Assembly (NCBI RefSeq): GCF_032594355.1
Contig: NZ_CP131061.1
Coordinates: 496,001 to 560,000 of the forward strand
DNA from: Methanolapillus ohkumae
Lineage (GTDB): Archaea; Halobacteriota; Methanosarcinia; Methanosarcinales; Methanosarcinaceae
Direction of reading: 5' to 3'
Length of the DNA: 64,000 nt
Part shown: positions 44,811 through 52,823 of the stretch, piece after piece
How positions within the stretch are numbered: position 1 is the first letter of the stretch
How the letters are laid out: the number at the start of each line of letters is the position of its first letter
Translations under genes and position numbers: made by a program
Notes under the pieces: generated by a model
The model's input: the letters and a program-made list of their open reading frames with translations, nothing else
What the model was told of the DNA's origin: nothing
Databases searched by the model: none

Positions 44811-44862
44811 ATTCGAAAAACCATTCTCTTCACCTGAAATGGTTTTTCGAATCGCTTTTTTT
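44811..44862. terminator. Bidirectional terminator between convergent genes
   Basis: A perfect 15-bp stem (ATTCGAAAAACCATT at 44811-44825 with AATGGTTTTTCGAAT at 44838-44852) is followed by a T-run on the plus strand. It serves the Nif3-like gene from the other side. Confidence 0.75.
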
Positions 44863-45640
44863 AAGGAATTGATTGAATTCCCGGGTTATCGTCAATAAAC
44901 AAAATTTCAATTTTTTCGGCATTGCCAAGCTTTTCAACAAGGAATGCCTGAATCTTTTTGGGAAGCTCTTCCATTCCCGGATTTTCAGTTGCGTAATGAC
45001 CGGCGTCAATTAAAGTAATGTCACCGCGCTCCCGAAGGATGTCACTATGTTTGAGTTCGGAAGAAATAAAGGCGTCAACCCCGTTTTCTTTGGCGGCTTT
45101 AAGAGTCTCCCGGTTAAAACAACTGCCACCGCAAATGAAAACTTTTCGGATTGTTTTGCTGCCCGCATAAATTAAAGGAGTCTTTAATTGGCCGGAAACA
45201 AATCGCGCAAAGTCCTCAGAGGATTGGACCGGCACGGTTCCGATAATTCCAGCGTCACATTTTTCAACATTTTCCAGATGAAGCCGAGCCGCTAAAACAT
45301 CATTAATGCCGCCGCAGGCCCGGTCATAATTGGTATGCATCGCGTAAATTGAAATATTGTGATCAAAAATTATTTTTAATTTCTCCGCAAGAGATCGGTT
45401 GATTTGGGTAACCGGATGAAATATTGGCGTGTGGTGGCAAATTAAAAGGTCGGCTTGAAATTCCGCCGCTTTTTGCAAAACTTCCGGCGTTACATCCAAA
45501 GAAACGGCAACCTTTTGGATTTGCCGGTTTTTTTCATACAGTAAATCCACGACAAGTCCGATTCTTCCAACGTCGAAATCAGCCGCAAGTTCCGGTGGTG
45601 CAATCGTTTCTAAAATATTTATAAAATCTTTTTGATCCAT
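44861..45640 (-). CDS. Nif3-like dinuclear metal-centre protein
   Basis: 259-aa member of the Nif3/YbgI family (also named GTP cyclohydrolase 1 type 2), whose molecular role is unsettled. Metal ligands are LICHHTPIF (two His near residue 67), HTNYDRACGGIND (His and Asp near 102) and DAGHYATE (His and Glu near 217), the expected pattern. It lacks the PII-like insert of longer relatives. Single gene read toward the beta-helix protein gene. Confidence 0.92.
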   Translation of the reverse strand: MDQKDFINILETIAPPELAADFDVGRIGLVVDLLYEKNRQIQKVAVSLDVTPEVLQKAAEFQADLLICHHTPIFHPVTQINRSLAEKLKIIFDHNISIYAMHTNYDRACGGINDVLAARLHLENVEKCDAGIIGTVPVQSSEDFARFVSGQLKTPLIYAGSKTIRKVFICGGSCFNRETLKAAKENGVDAFISSELKHSDILRERGDITLIDAGHYATENPGMEELPKKIQAFLVEKLGNAEKIEILFIDDNPGIQSIP

Positions 45641-45711
45641 GAGATAATAAATGTCTGCACCCTTTAAATAGAAGATGGCAATATCATCTCAAATCATTTA
45701 TTCCAATTTCA

Positions 45712-45816
45712 TGTTTCAAATGATCATGTTTCAAATGATCATGTTTCAAATGATCATGTTTCAAATGATCATGTTTCAAATGATCATGTTTCAAATGATC
45801 ATGTTTCAAATGATCA
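45712..45816. repeat. 15-bp tandem repeat, 7 copies
   Basis: ATGTTTCAAATGATC repeated seven times without variation, between the divergent Nif3-like and engB genes. The lack of divergence implies recent expansion. Confidence 0.9.
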
Positions 45817-45894
45817 TTTCAAATTATCCTTGTTCATTTCATTCCATCATTTTCTTTATCAATCAAGCCTTTGCGGCAAAAATCGGGAATCATT

Positions 45895-46620
45895 ATGTCT
45901 TCTCCACCTGTTATTACAACTCCACGGACAAAACACGACGTCAAACGAAAAAAGAATCTGGCAAAAATGAAAAGCCGGGAACAAAAGAAATCCGTCGAAA
46001 GAATCGAGAAAAAAAACAATGCTGTGACCTTTGAGGTTATTTTTGCGGGGCGGTCCAACGTCGGCAAATCGACACTTCTCAATAAATTGACCGGCGAAAA
46101 TGTCCGGGTCGGCAAACGCCCGGGCGTCACACTCAAGCCGATTCATCTTTATTATGATGATTTTCTCATCACCGATATGCCGGGATTCGGATTTATGTCC
46201 GGCGTCACACCGGAAAAAGCGGAAGACGTGAAAAATAAAATTGTCAGCTACATCGAAGACAATGCCGACCGGATTAAAATCGCGGTCCAGGTCATCGACG
46301 GCCCTGCTTTTGAGGAGATTGTCGAGCGGTGGGATGCACGCGATGAAATTCCGATCGATTTGGAACTTCACGCTTTTCTCTTGGAATTAAATATCATCCC
46401 GGTGGTGGCGGTCAATAAAATGGACAAAGTCCGTGACGACGAGGTCGATGCGATGCTTGACCGGATTGCGGAAAAATTCGGGTATGATTCACCTTGGAAA
46501 GAATGCGGCTGCTTTGCGCCCGTTTGCGCGCGCGACGGACAAATCCGCCCGCTCACATCTCTTTTGAAGAACGAAATTCATAAAATGAAACGGGACGACT
46601 TATTTAAATATTTCAAATAA
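45895..46620 (+). CDS. engB: EngB/YsxC-type GTPase
   Basis: 241-aa Era/EngB-like GTPase, involved in ribosome assembly in bacteria and conserved in euryarchaea. G1 FAGRSNVGKSTL (near residue 52), G2 GVTLKP, G3 DMPGFGF, G4 NKMD and G5-like CARDG are in place. A Lys-rich N-terminal arm (residues 12-40) may contact rRNA. ATG 45895 is preferred over TTG 45871. It lies upstream of pus10 with a short gap, so the genes may be co-transcribed. Confidence 0.92.
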   Translation: MSSPPVITTPRTKHDVKRKKNLAKMKSREQKKSVERIEKKNNAVTFEVIFAGRSNVGKSTLLNKLTGENVRVGKRPGVTLKPIHLYYDDFLITDMPGFGFMSGVTPEKAEDVKNKIVSYIEDNADRIKIAVQVIDGPAFEEIVERWDARDEIPIDLELHAFLLELNIIPVVAVNKMDKVRDDEVDAMLDRIAEKFGYDSPWKECGCFAPVCARDGQIRPLTSLLKNEIHKMKRDDLFKYFK

Positions 46621-46674
46621 ATTCAAACAATTGCAAACAATTAAAATAAATTCCGGATGCAAGGGGACGAAAAA

Positions 46675-48093
46675 ATGGCGGACATATTTGACATATCTCA
46701 AAAAATATTGGCGGAAGGGCCGATTTGCGACCACTGCTTAGGACGGCAATTTGCAAAATTATCCACGGGGCTTTCCAACGACGAACGTGGAAAAGCGGTG
46801 AAGTTGGTTTTGGCGATGGAAGGCAGCCGGGTTTTTCAAGAATCAGGAGACAGCTCCCTTCTGGAAAATTTGGCGTGTTGCGAATCCCATGCCCAAAAAA
46901 CGTTGGATGCGGCAGAAATTTCAAATAATGACCTTTCAAAATCCGGTAAATGTTGGGTGTGCGGTGATATTTTTAAAAAGCTGGAGGATTGGGCAGATAT
47001 GGCCATCGCGAAGCTTTCCGGTATTGAATATTCCACATTTTTGGTTGGTACTAAATTAAGCGGTCTTCTTTCCGAAAACGAAGAAATTTTATGGGAGCAA
47101 TGCGCCACCGCTTACGCCGAGCAGCTCAAAAGTGAGCTCAATCGCGAAATCGGAAAAGTCATCTCTCAAAAGACACAAAAAGAAGTCGCTTTTTCCAATC
47201 CGGATGTCATGATTACGTTTGACATTGCCAAAAAAGATGTTGAGGTGGATGTCCGGTCCGTCTACATTTACGGACGGTATTTGAAATTGGTGCGCGGAAT
47301 TCCGCAAACCAAATGGCCGTGCCGAAAATGCGGCGGGCGCGGGTGTGAACACTGTGGCGGTACCGGAAAACAATATCCGGAATCGGTGGGTGAATTGGCC
47401 GGATTTTCTCTTCTGTCTTCCGATTATGCGGAAGCGAATGACGTTGTTTTTCATGGCGCCGGTCGGGAAGACATCGATGCGCTCATGTTAGGGACCGGAC
47501 GTCCGTTTGTGTTGGAAGCCAAGTCCCCGAAAAAGAGAAAGTTTGATTTGGCCGCTCTTGAATATGAAATCAACCGGTCGGTTGCCGGAAAAATTGAAGT
47601 TCACGGCTTGAAGTTTTGCAGCAAAAACCAAGTTGAAAAATTAAAGGGAGAAAAAGCGCAAAAGACTTACCGCCTCAAAATTCGATTTGAATCTCCCGTT
47701 TCCAATGAAAATCTGTCTCAAGCTCTTCTTCAGCTTCGGGGCACGGAAATAAATCAGGATACGCCCAACCGTGTCCTTCATCGGCGGGCGGATTTGTGCC
47801 GGAACCGCACGGTCCATGAAGCGGTTTTGGAACAGATGGGAGATAAGAACGATGGTTTTGGCGATGGCATCAAAAATATTGAAGAAAAAGAGGATGCAGG
47901 AACTATTTCCAGAAAAATCGCTTCCGAAAGTGATGTCGCATATGTTCGTATTTTGTGCGACGGCGGTCTTTATGTAAAAGAGCTCACATCGGGAGACGAA
48001 GGACGGACAACACCAAGTATTGCAGGGCTTTTAAGCGTCGGCGCCAAGGTCGAAGAACTTGATGTCATTCATGTGGAATTGGATGTTGAATAA
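46675..48093 (+). CDS. pus10: tRNA pseudouridine synthase Pus10
   Basis: Archaeal enzyme forming pseudouridine 54 (and 55) in the tRNA T-loop. 472 aa. The N-terminal THUMP-like zinc-binding region has CDHCLGRQF and CWVCG motifs (near 20 and 95), and a further CRKCGGRGCEHCGGTGK cluster (near 220). The catalytic Asp lies in GREDIDALMLGTGRPF, and the C-terminus reads YVKELTSGDEGRTTPS. A lineage-specific acidic insert (about residues 382-410) precedes the last strand block. ATG 46675 has GGGGA upstream; 46657 is the alternative. Confidence 0.94.
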   Translation: MADIFDISQKILAEGPICDHCLGRQFAKLSTGLSNDERGKAVKLVLAMEGSRVFQESGDSSLLENLACCESHAQKTLDAAEISNNDLSKSGKCWVCGDIFKKLEDWADMAIAKLSGIEYSTFLVGTKLSGLLSENEEILWEQCATAYAEQLKSELNREIGKVISQKTQKEVAFSNPDVMITFDIAKKDVEVDVRSVYIYGRYLKLVRGIPQTKWPCRKCGGRGCEHCGGTGKQYPESVGELAGFSLLSSDYAEANDVVFHGAGREDIDALMLGTGRPFVLEAKSPKKRKFDLAALEYEINRSVAGKIEVHGLKFCSKNQVEKLKGEKAQKTYRLKIRFESPVSNENLSQALLQLRGTEINQDTPNRVLHRRADLCRNRTVHEAVLEQMGDKNDGFGDGIKNIEEKEDAGTISRKIASESDVAYVRILCDGGLYVKELTSGDEGRTTPSIAGLLSVGAKVEELDVIHVELDVE

Positions 48094-48509
48094 TTTATTT
48101 TCATAAAGAATAAAAATAAAGAATAAAAGTAAAGAATAAAGAAAATCTGATTCGAAGAATTTGTCTTTTTCAACAATATTTCCATAATAATTCGACAGAT
48201 TTTTCCGCAACATTTCAACAACCTTTATTAATGTTGGATTGTATTAGATATTCCTTCTATCGATAAACTTAATATATCAAAATATTTATTCATGGGGTAA
48301 GTTACCAATTTAAATGACGAATTAAGAGTAAACCCGTTTAATGAGTTATTCAATTAATCATTTTACCGTACATGAATTTATTTGATTATCCGAATTTATC
48401 CGATTTCTCAAATAACTTTTCAGCTTACAGCTTACTTCAAATTTAAAAGTTTAAATTAGAATCATATTTCAACGACACAGTTTGCATTAAAAATACGGAG
48501 GAAAATTAA
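48094..48509. other. Intergenic region upstream of rpl21e
   Basis: About 415 bases, AT-rich, with TATA-like stretches (for example AATATATCAAAATATTTATT near 48270). No gene or structured RNA recognised. Confidence 0.4.
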
Positions 48510-48809
48510 ATGTCATCAAAATCAAGCGGTGAAAGACACTGCACAAGATATAAATTAAAAAACTCGATTCGTGAAAGAGGAATTTCCGCACCCAGCCGGG
48601 CGATTCAGGAATTTGAAGACGGTCAAATGGTTCATATTGATATCGACGCCAGCCTTCAAAAAGGACACCCGCACCCGAAGTTCCAGGGCTCTACCGGAAA
48701 AGTTGTCGGTCAAAGGGGCCGTGCCTACGTTTTAAGCGTGAAAGACGGAAATTCCATGAAGCATGTTCTTTCCCTTCCGCAGCACTTAAAGCCGCAAAAA
48801 TACAACTAA
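48510..48809 (+). CDS. rpl21e: Ribosomal protein L21e
   Basis: 99-aa large-subunit protein specific to archaea and eukaryotes. Recognised by RHCTRYKLKNSIRERGISAPSRAIQEF, by VHIDIDASLQKGHPHPKFQGSTG (the conserved GMPHPRFHG-type block) and by the end SLPQHLKPQKYN. The ATG has the strong site GGAGG. Gene order pus10, rpl21e, rpo4 is conserved in euryarchaea. A short hairpin (CTAAGCG/CGCTTAG, 48806-48832) overlaps the stop. Confidence 0.96.
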   Translation: MSSKSSGERHCTRYKLKNSIRERGISAPSRAIQEFEDGQMVHIDIDASLQKGHPHPKFQGSTGKVVGQRGRAYVLSVKDGNSMKHVLSLPQHLKPQKYN

Positions 48810-48929
48810 GCGCCTCTTACAAGACCGCTTAGGAAAATTCAATATTTTAAATTTATTCTAAATATTAATTTTTAATATTTAATTTTTAATTTTTAAAACA
48901 CTTTTAAAACACATTCCGGGAGCATTGAA

Positions 48930-49283
48930 ATGATTGTCAAAGAAGTCCTCCACGAAGAGCTTTTGACTTTGGCGGAAGTCAAGGAAATGCTCACCCAAAT
49001 TATGGAAGAAAGACGCGCCGAAAGCGATGAAGAACAAGTTTATGAGTTCAGAAAGGCGTTAACTCATGCTGAAGTTTTTGCAAAACTCAGCGCCAATGAT
49101 GCCAAAGAACTTGTCGGCAAACTTCTGGAATTTGAAAAGATGAAGCCGGTTATCGCGGTTCGAATCGCGGACATTTTACCGCAATCCCGCGATGAACTTC
49201 GGTCGATTTACGCGAAAGAAAAATTTTCTATCAAAGATGAGGAATTAGACGCCATTTTAGACCTTGTCCGCCAATACAAGTAA
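48930..49283 (+). CDS. rpoF: RNA polymerase subunit Rpo4 (RpoF)
   Basis: 117-aa subunit of archaeal RNA polymerase that forms the stalk with Rpo7 (RpoE). The helical sequence LTLAEVKEMLTQIMEER and the HRDC-like half KLLEFEKMKPVIAVRIADILPQSRDELRSIYAKE identify it. In many euryarchaea a DUF655 protein and ksgA follow; here the gene is directly followed by a composite repeat island instead. Confidence 0.95.
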   Translation: MIVKEVLHEELLTLAEVKEMLTQIMEERRAESDEEQVYEFRKALTHAEVFAKLSANDAKELVGKLLEFEKMKPVIAVRIADILPQSRDELRSIYAKEKFSIKDEELDAILDLVRQYK

Positions 49284-49343
49284 AAAATGGTTTTTTTCTT
49301 TTTTCATATTTTTTCTTTTTCTTTTTGTTTTTTTTTGTTTTTT

Positions 49344-49412
49344 TGTGTTCGCCGTCGCACGCATTATAGCACGAATTTTTAATTTTTCAACAAAAACGGC
49401 GAGGTCGGTTTT
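49344..49412 (+). repeat. GC-rich island core, copy E
   Basis: T-rich lead-in, GTTCGCCGTCGCACGCATTA then TAGCACGAATTTTTAATTTT and a GGCGAGGTCGG block before T-runs. About 50 bases later the 24-bp array begins. Confidence 0.7.
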
Positions 49413-49466
49413 TAATTTTAATTTTTAATTGGACTGCTTTTGGTTTTATTTGATGCGACTGCTTAT

Positions 49467-49874
49467 TGTTTGAGCATTGCTGCTGCTTACGGTTTGAGCA
49501 TTGTTGCTGCTTACGGTTTGAGCATTGCTGCTGCTTACGGTTTGAGCATTGCTGCTGCTTATTGTTTGAGCATTGCTGCTGCTTACGGTTTGAGCATTGC
49601 TGCTGCTTATTGTTTGAGCATTGTTGCTGCTTACGGTTTGAGCATTGCTGCTGCTTACGGTTTGAGCATTGCTGCTGCTTACGGTTTGAGCATTGCTGCT
49701 GCTTACGGTTTGAGCATTGCTGCTGCTTATTGTTTGAGCATTGCTGCTGCTTATTGTTTGAGCATTGCTGCTGCTTACGGTTTGAGCATTGCTGCTGCTT
49801 ATGGTTTGAGCATTGCTGCTGCTTATTGTTTGAGCATTGCTGCTGCTTACGGTTTGAGCATTGCTGCTGCTTAC
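49467..49874 (+). repeat. 24-bp minisatellite, 17 copies
   Basis: Seventeen units, each GGTTTGAGCATTGCTGCTGC plus TTAC/TTAT, with only three variable sites (AC-G, AT-T or AT-G at the junction; GCT or GTT in the middle). The unit has no stop codon, so long ORFs appear by chance in several frames. The period being a multiple of three preserves these. Confidence 0.9.
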
Positions 49875-50039
49875 GGTTTGAGCCTATCTCAATATTCGTA
49901 TTTCCAAAAAATTCAAGACACATTTTGCGTCTCGAATTTTCGTGAAGGGTTTCTTGGGATTGAGTGGGTTTTTAAGTTCTTTCTGATTTTTCGTAATCTT
50001 TAGAAATATTCACGGTGAATTTTAGTAGCCGACGGTTTT

Positions 50040-50085
50040 TCCCGCCATGAATTATTCCGAGCGCAGCGAGGAATTTTTGCGGGAG
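50040..50085. repeat. Hairpin ATTCCGAGCGCAGCGAGGAAT
   Basis: Stem-loop with ATTCC/GGAAT and inner CGAGC-GCAGCG pairing, followed by T. It is related to the GCGAAGCGAA hairpins in the tails of islands 1 and 2. Confidence 0.5.
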
Positions 50086-50100
50086 ATTTTCTTTGGGAAC

Positions 50101-50137
50101 CTTTTATATCTGATAATATCTTTATGACCCCTATCAG
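50101..50137 (+). promoter_or_regulatory. TATA box and leader hairpin of the aIF2-alpha gene
   Basis: CTTTTATATC at 50101-50110 is a good TATA box. CTGATA (50110-50115) and TATCAG (50132-50137) could form a small hairpin over the expected transcription start. The ATG is at 50160. Confidence 0.4.
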
Positions 50138-50159
50138 AAAAGATTTCAGGTGATTTTTC

Positions 50160-50954
50160 ATGAAAAGTAATGATTGGCCGGAGGCCGGCGATTATGTTGT
50201 TTGTCATGTGACAAATGTAACGGATTTTGGCGCTTATGTCGAACTTGAGGAATACAAAAGTAAGGAAGGCTTTATTCATATTTCCGAAATCAAAGCCGGC
50301 TGGGTAAAATATGTCCGGGATTACATTCGCGAAGGACAAAAAGTGGTTTGTAAGGTTTTAAATATCGACCGAAACCGCGGTCACATTGATTTATCGTTAA
50401 AAGATGTCAACGAACACCAAAAACGAACAAAAGTTCAGCTTTGGAAAAATGAGCAAAAAGCTGAAAAATGGATTCAAATCGCGGCGGAAAACGCTGAATT
50501 TAAAGGAAATATCGAAGATTTGTATTATTCCTTTGTTTCCAAATTCGGAAGTGCTTACACAGCATTTGAGGAAGCGGCAATCGGCGGAGAATCCGTTTTT
50601 GCCGGCATGGATGTTGACAAAAAAATGGAAGCGTCCATCGTCAATGTTTCCCGTGAAAATATTAAAGACGCATTTGTTGAAATCGCCGGTTATGTGGATT
50701 TAACTTCTCTTGCCCCCGATGGGGTGGAGCACATCAAAAACGCCTTAAAAATGGCTGCGGAAATCGAAGAGCCGGAAACACGAGTGGAAGTCACTTATGT
50801 CGGTTCTCCCCGGTACAGAATCCGTGTCATCGCGCCGGATTACAAAAAAGCGGAAGCGGTATTGAAAAAATCGTCATCCGCCTCAATAAAATATATTTCG
50901 GAACATGACGGAACCGGTGTTTTTAACCGGCATATCGAATCCGTAAAATCCTAA
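50160..50954 (+). CDS. eif2a: Translation initiation factor aIF2, alpha subunit
   Basis: 264-aa subunit of archaeal initiation factor 2. The N-terminal S1 domain (VVCHVTNVTDFGAYVELEEY...GFIHISEIKAGWVKYVRDYI...HIDLSLKDV) is followed by a helical domain and the C-terminal alpha-beta domain (VTYVGSPRYRIRVIAPDYKKAEAVL) that binds the gamma subunit. First gene of the aif2a, nop10, pac2 set conserved in euryarchaea. Confidence 0.97.
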   Translation: MKSNDWPEAGDYVVCHVTNVTDFGAYVELEEYKSKEGFIHISEIKAGWVKYVRDYIREGQKVVCKVLNIDRNRGHIDLSLKDVNEHQKRTKVQLWKNEQKAEKWIQIAAENAEFKGNIEDLYYSFVSKFGSAYTAFEEAAIGGESVFAGMDVDKKMEASIVNVSRENIKDAFVEIAGYVDLTSLAPDGVEHIKNALKMAAEIEEPETRVEVTYVGSPRYRIRVIAPDYKKAEAVLKKSSSASIKYISEHDGTGVFNRHIESVKS

Positions 50955-51259
50955 TCGGCAAAATCCATCTCGAAGGATTGTTTTTGCCGGTTTTTCCAAC
51001 GAAAATTATATATAATTTAAATTGAATAAAATATTTGATTATCTATGTATACTGGTAATAAAATTTTGAGTTTCCTCTTTTAAATCCCGTCCGGATTTAA
51101 AAAATTGAAAAATATATCGGAAAAGATTTAATCGAGAAAAATTAATCGAAAAAAATTAATCGAAAAAAATTAATCGAAAAAAATTTTACTCATTTATCTT
51201 TATTTGTTCAATTCACCCAAAAATCGGTCAAAAATCAAAAAAACAAAGGTTCTGATAGC
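50955..51259. other. Intergenic region with GAAAAAAATTAATC repeats
   Basis: About 300 AT-rich bases with four 14-bp tandem units of TCGAAAAAAATTAA (51133-51184). No gene is visible, and the gap is unusually long for this operon. Confidence 0.5.
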
Positions 51260-51445
51260 TTGGGGAAACAAATCAAAAAATGTTTAAATTGTAAGAGGTA
51301 TACTCTTTTGGAAAACTGTCCGAGTTGTGGATTTTCATGTATGAGTCCGAAACCCGCTGCTTATTCTCAAAGTGACCGCTATGGAAAATACCGCCGGGAT
51401 TTTCGTACATATTTGCGAAATCGAAAGGAAGACGTTAACCGGTAA
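51260..51445 (+). CDS. nop10: H/ACA ribonucleoprotein subunit Nop10
   Basis: 61-aa protein of the H/ACA pseudouridylation complex. The zinc ribbon reads CLNCKRYTLLENCPSCG and the C-terminal segment DRYGKYRRDFRTYL binds Cbf5, matching Nop10 from other archaea. The start is TTG 51260 (reads MGKQIKKC); no ATG is available in frame. Confidence 0.9.
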   Translation: MGKQIKKCLNCKRYTLLENCPSCGFSCMSPKPAAYSQSDRYGKYRRDFRTYLRNRKEDVNR

Positions 51446-51631
51446 ATTATATCAAAATATTAATTATTTTATATATTTTATTAATCATTTTATATATTTT
51501 AATGATATTTTATATAATATTACCAACAATAACGTGGGCATTATTTACATGGCATTCTCAATCACGTACAATTCAAGGAATCATTTGCGGAAAGCATAGG
51601 AAAATCGGTACGGTTTTTTGGAAGGGATTTT

Positions 51632-52426
51632 ATGAAGGAAAACATTGTCGTTTATCATTACGATCAAGACGCGTTAAATTTGAAAGATCCGGTTATGATT
51701 GTCGGACTTCCCGGTGTTGGTCACGTCGGGAAATTCGTGGCGGATCATTTGGTTGAAGTTTTGGAATCTAAGAAAATAGTTGATATCTATTCGGCACATT
51801 TCCCGCCTCAGGTGATGGTGCAAAAGGACAGCACCATTAAATTGGTTGGAAATCAAGTTTATCTGGCTCGGACGGAGGAGTTGGATCTTCTCATTTTGGT
51901 CGGCGATTCTCAAAGTTCGGATTCTTCAGGGCATTACAATTTGTGCGAGCTTTACATCAACATCGCGTCCAAGTTCGGTGTCCGCCGGATTTATACACTG
52001 GGCGGCTATCCGACCGGTGTTGTGAATTCGGATGATTTCGTAATTGGTGCCGTCAACAACCCGCTGATGATTGAAACGCTCACTCAAAAAGGAATTGAAT
52101 TCCGGCCGTCGGAGCCGCCGGGCGGAATCGTCGGAGCGTCCGGTTTAATTTTAGCGTTTTCCCAATTCTGCGGCATTGACGCCGTCTGTTTAATGGGAAC
52201 GACATCCGGGTATATTGCTGATCCGAAAAGCTCTAAAATTCTTCTTCAAAAACTGACCGGCGTTTTAGGAATTGAAGTAGATGTCTCCTCTTTGGATGAT
52301 AAAATCAAAGACATGGAAAAAATTGTCGAAAAACTAAAAGATTCCGTTACCGGGGAAGGCGGAGAATATGACGAAGGATATGAGCCATCGGCCTCCGAAG
52401 AAGAAGATTTGGTTTATTTCGGTTAA
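51632..52426 (+). CDS. PAC2-family protein (proteasome assembly chaperone-like)
   Basis: 264-aa PAC2 protein. DPVMIVGLPGVGHVGKFVADHLVE near residue 19, LLILVGDSQSSDSSGHYNL near 95, the YTLGGYPTG motif near 127 and VGASGLILAFSQFCGIDAVCLMGTTSGY near 180 identify the family. Archaeal members resemble proteasome assembly chaperones and sit beside nop10. ATG 51632 has GGAAGGGA upstream. The acidic tail (EEEDLVYFG) may contact the proteasome. Confidence 0.9.
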   Translation: MKENIVVYHYDQDALNLKDPVMIVGLPGVGHVGKFVADHLVEVLESKKIVDIYSAHFPPQVMVQKDSTIKLVGNQVYLARTEELDLLILVGDSQSSDSSGHYNLCELYINIASKFGVRRIYTLGGYPTGVVNSDDFVIGAVNNPLMIETLTQKGIEFRPSEPPGGIVGASGLILAFSQFCGIDAVCLMGTTSGYIADPKSSKILLQKLTGVLGIEVDVSSLDDKIKDMEKIVEKLKDSVTGEGGEYDEGYEPSASEEEDLVYFG

Positions 52427-52570
52427 TTGATATTGTTTTTACAATTAAAAATCGAATCCAAGTTATGCAAACTTAACTCCAAGTTATGCAAGTTTAATCC
52501 AAGTTAAATAATAAAATCAAATAAAATCAAATAAAGCTCAAATCGAAAATAAAGAACTAATATAAAAAAA

Positions 52571-52635
52571 TCAATCGCCTCAGGACTCATAGGGTTCATC
52601 ACCGATCAGAAAAAATAATCATCATCGGCGATTGA
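52571..52635 (-). ncRNA. Box C/D guide sRNA
   Basis: On the minus strand a 9-bp terminal stem (TCAATCGCC with GGCGATTGA) encloses, in order, box C ATGATGA, a 9-nt guide, box D' CTGA, a 3-nt spacer, box C' GTGATGA, a 12-nt guide ACCCTATGAGTC and box D CTGA directly against the stem. After the stem comes a T-run. All four boxes match the consensus, giving a textbook archaeal C/D sRNA that directs 2'-O-methylation. By the box D plus five rule, the D guide points to the second C of GACTCATAGGGT in the target. ACTCATA resembles a CAU anticodon loop with C34 as the methylated base, which is inference only. Confidence 0.8.
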
Positions 52636-52718
52636 TTTTTAATTCTTTTTTTGTCTTAATGGGTTTGCTTGTTTGTTTTTTTGTTTGTTTTTTTGTTTTT
52701 TTTTTGTTGTTTTTTTGT

Positions 52719-52785
52719 TTGCGTGTCATCGCACGCGTTATGGCGACATATTTTATTTTTTTAAAAGAAACAGGACGGCTTTATT
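52719..52785 (+). repeat. GC-rich island core, copy F
   Basis: A long TTTGTTTTTTTG tract leads into GCGTGTCATCGCACGCGTTA then TGGCGACATATTTT, and a GACGGC block before T-runs. The ilvD gene ends directly after. Confidence 0.7.
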
Positions 52786-52823
52786 TGAAAATAAAGCCCG
52801 TATTTTCCAATTTCATTTTTGAA

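Noticed and set aside
45675..46034. 119-aa ORF beginning with MFQMI repeats
   Set aside because: Reads through the 15-bp array into engB in the wrong frame.
49440..50003. Long ORFs on both strands through the 24-bp array (GLSIAAAY, FEHCCCLR and QQQCSNRK repeats)
   Set aside because: They exist because a 24-bp unit lacks stop codons. No ribosome-binding site, conserved domain or consistent codon bias supports one frame.
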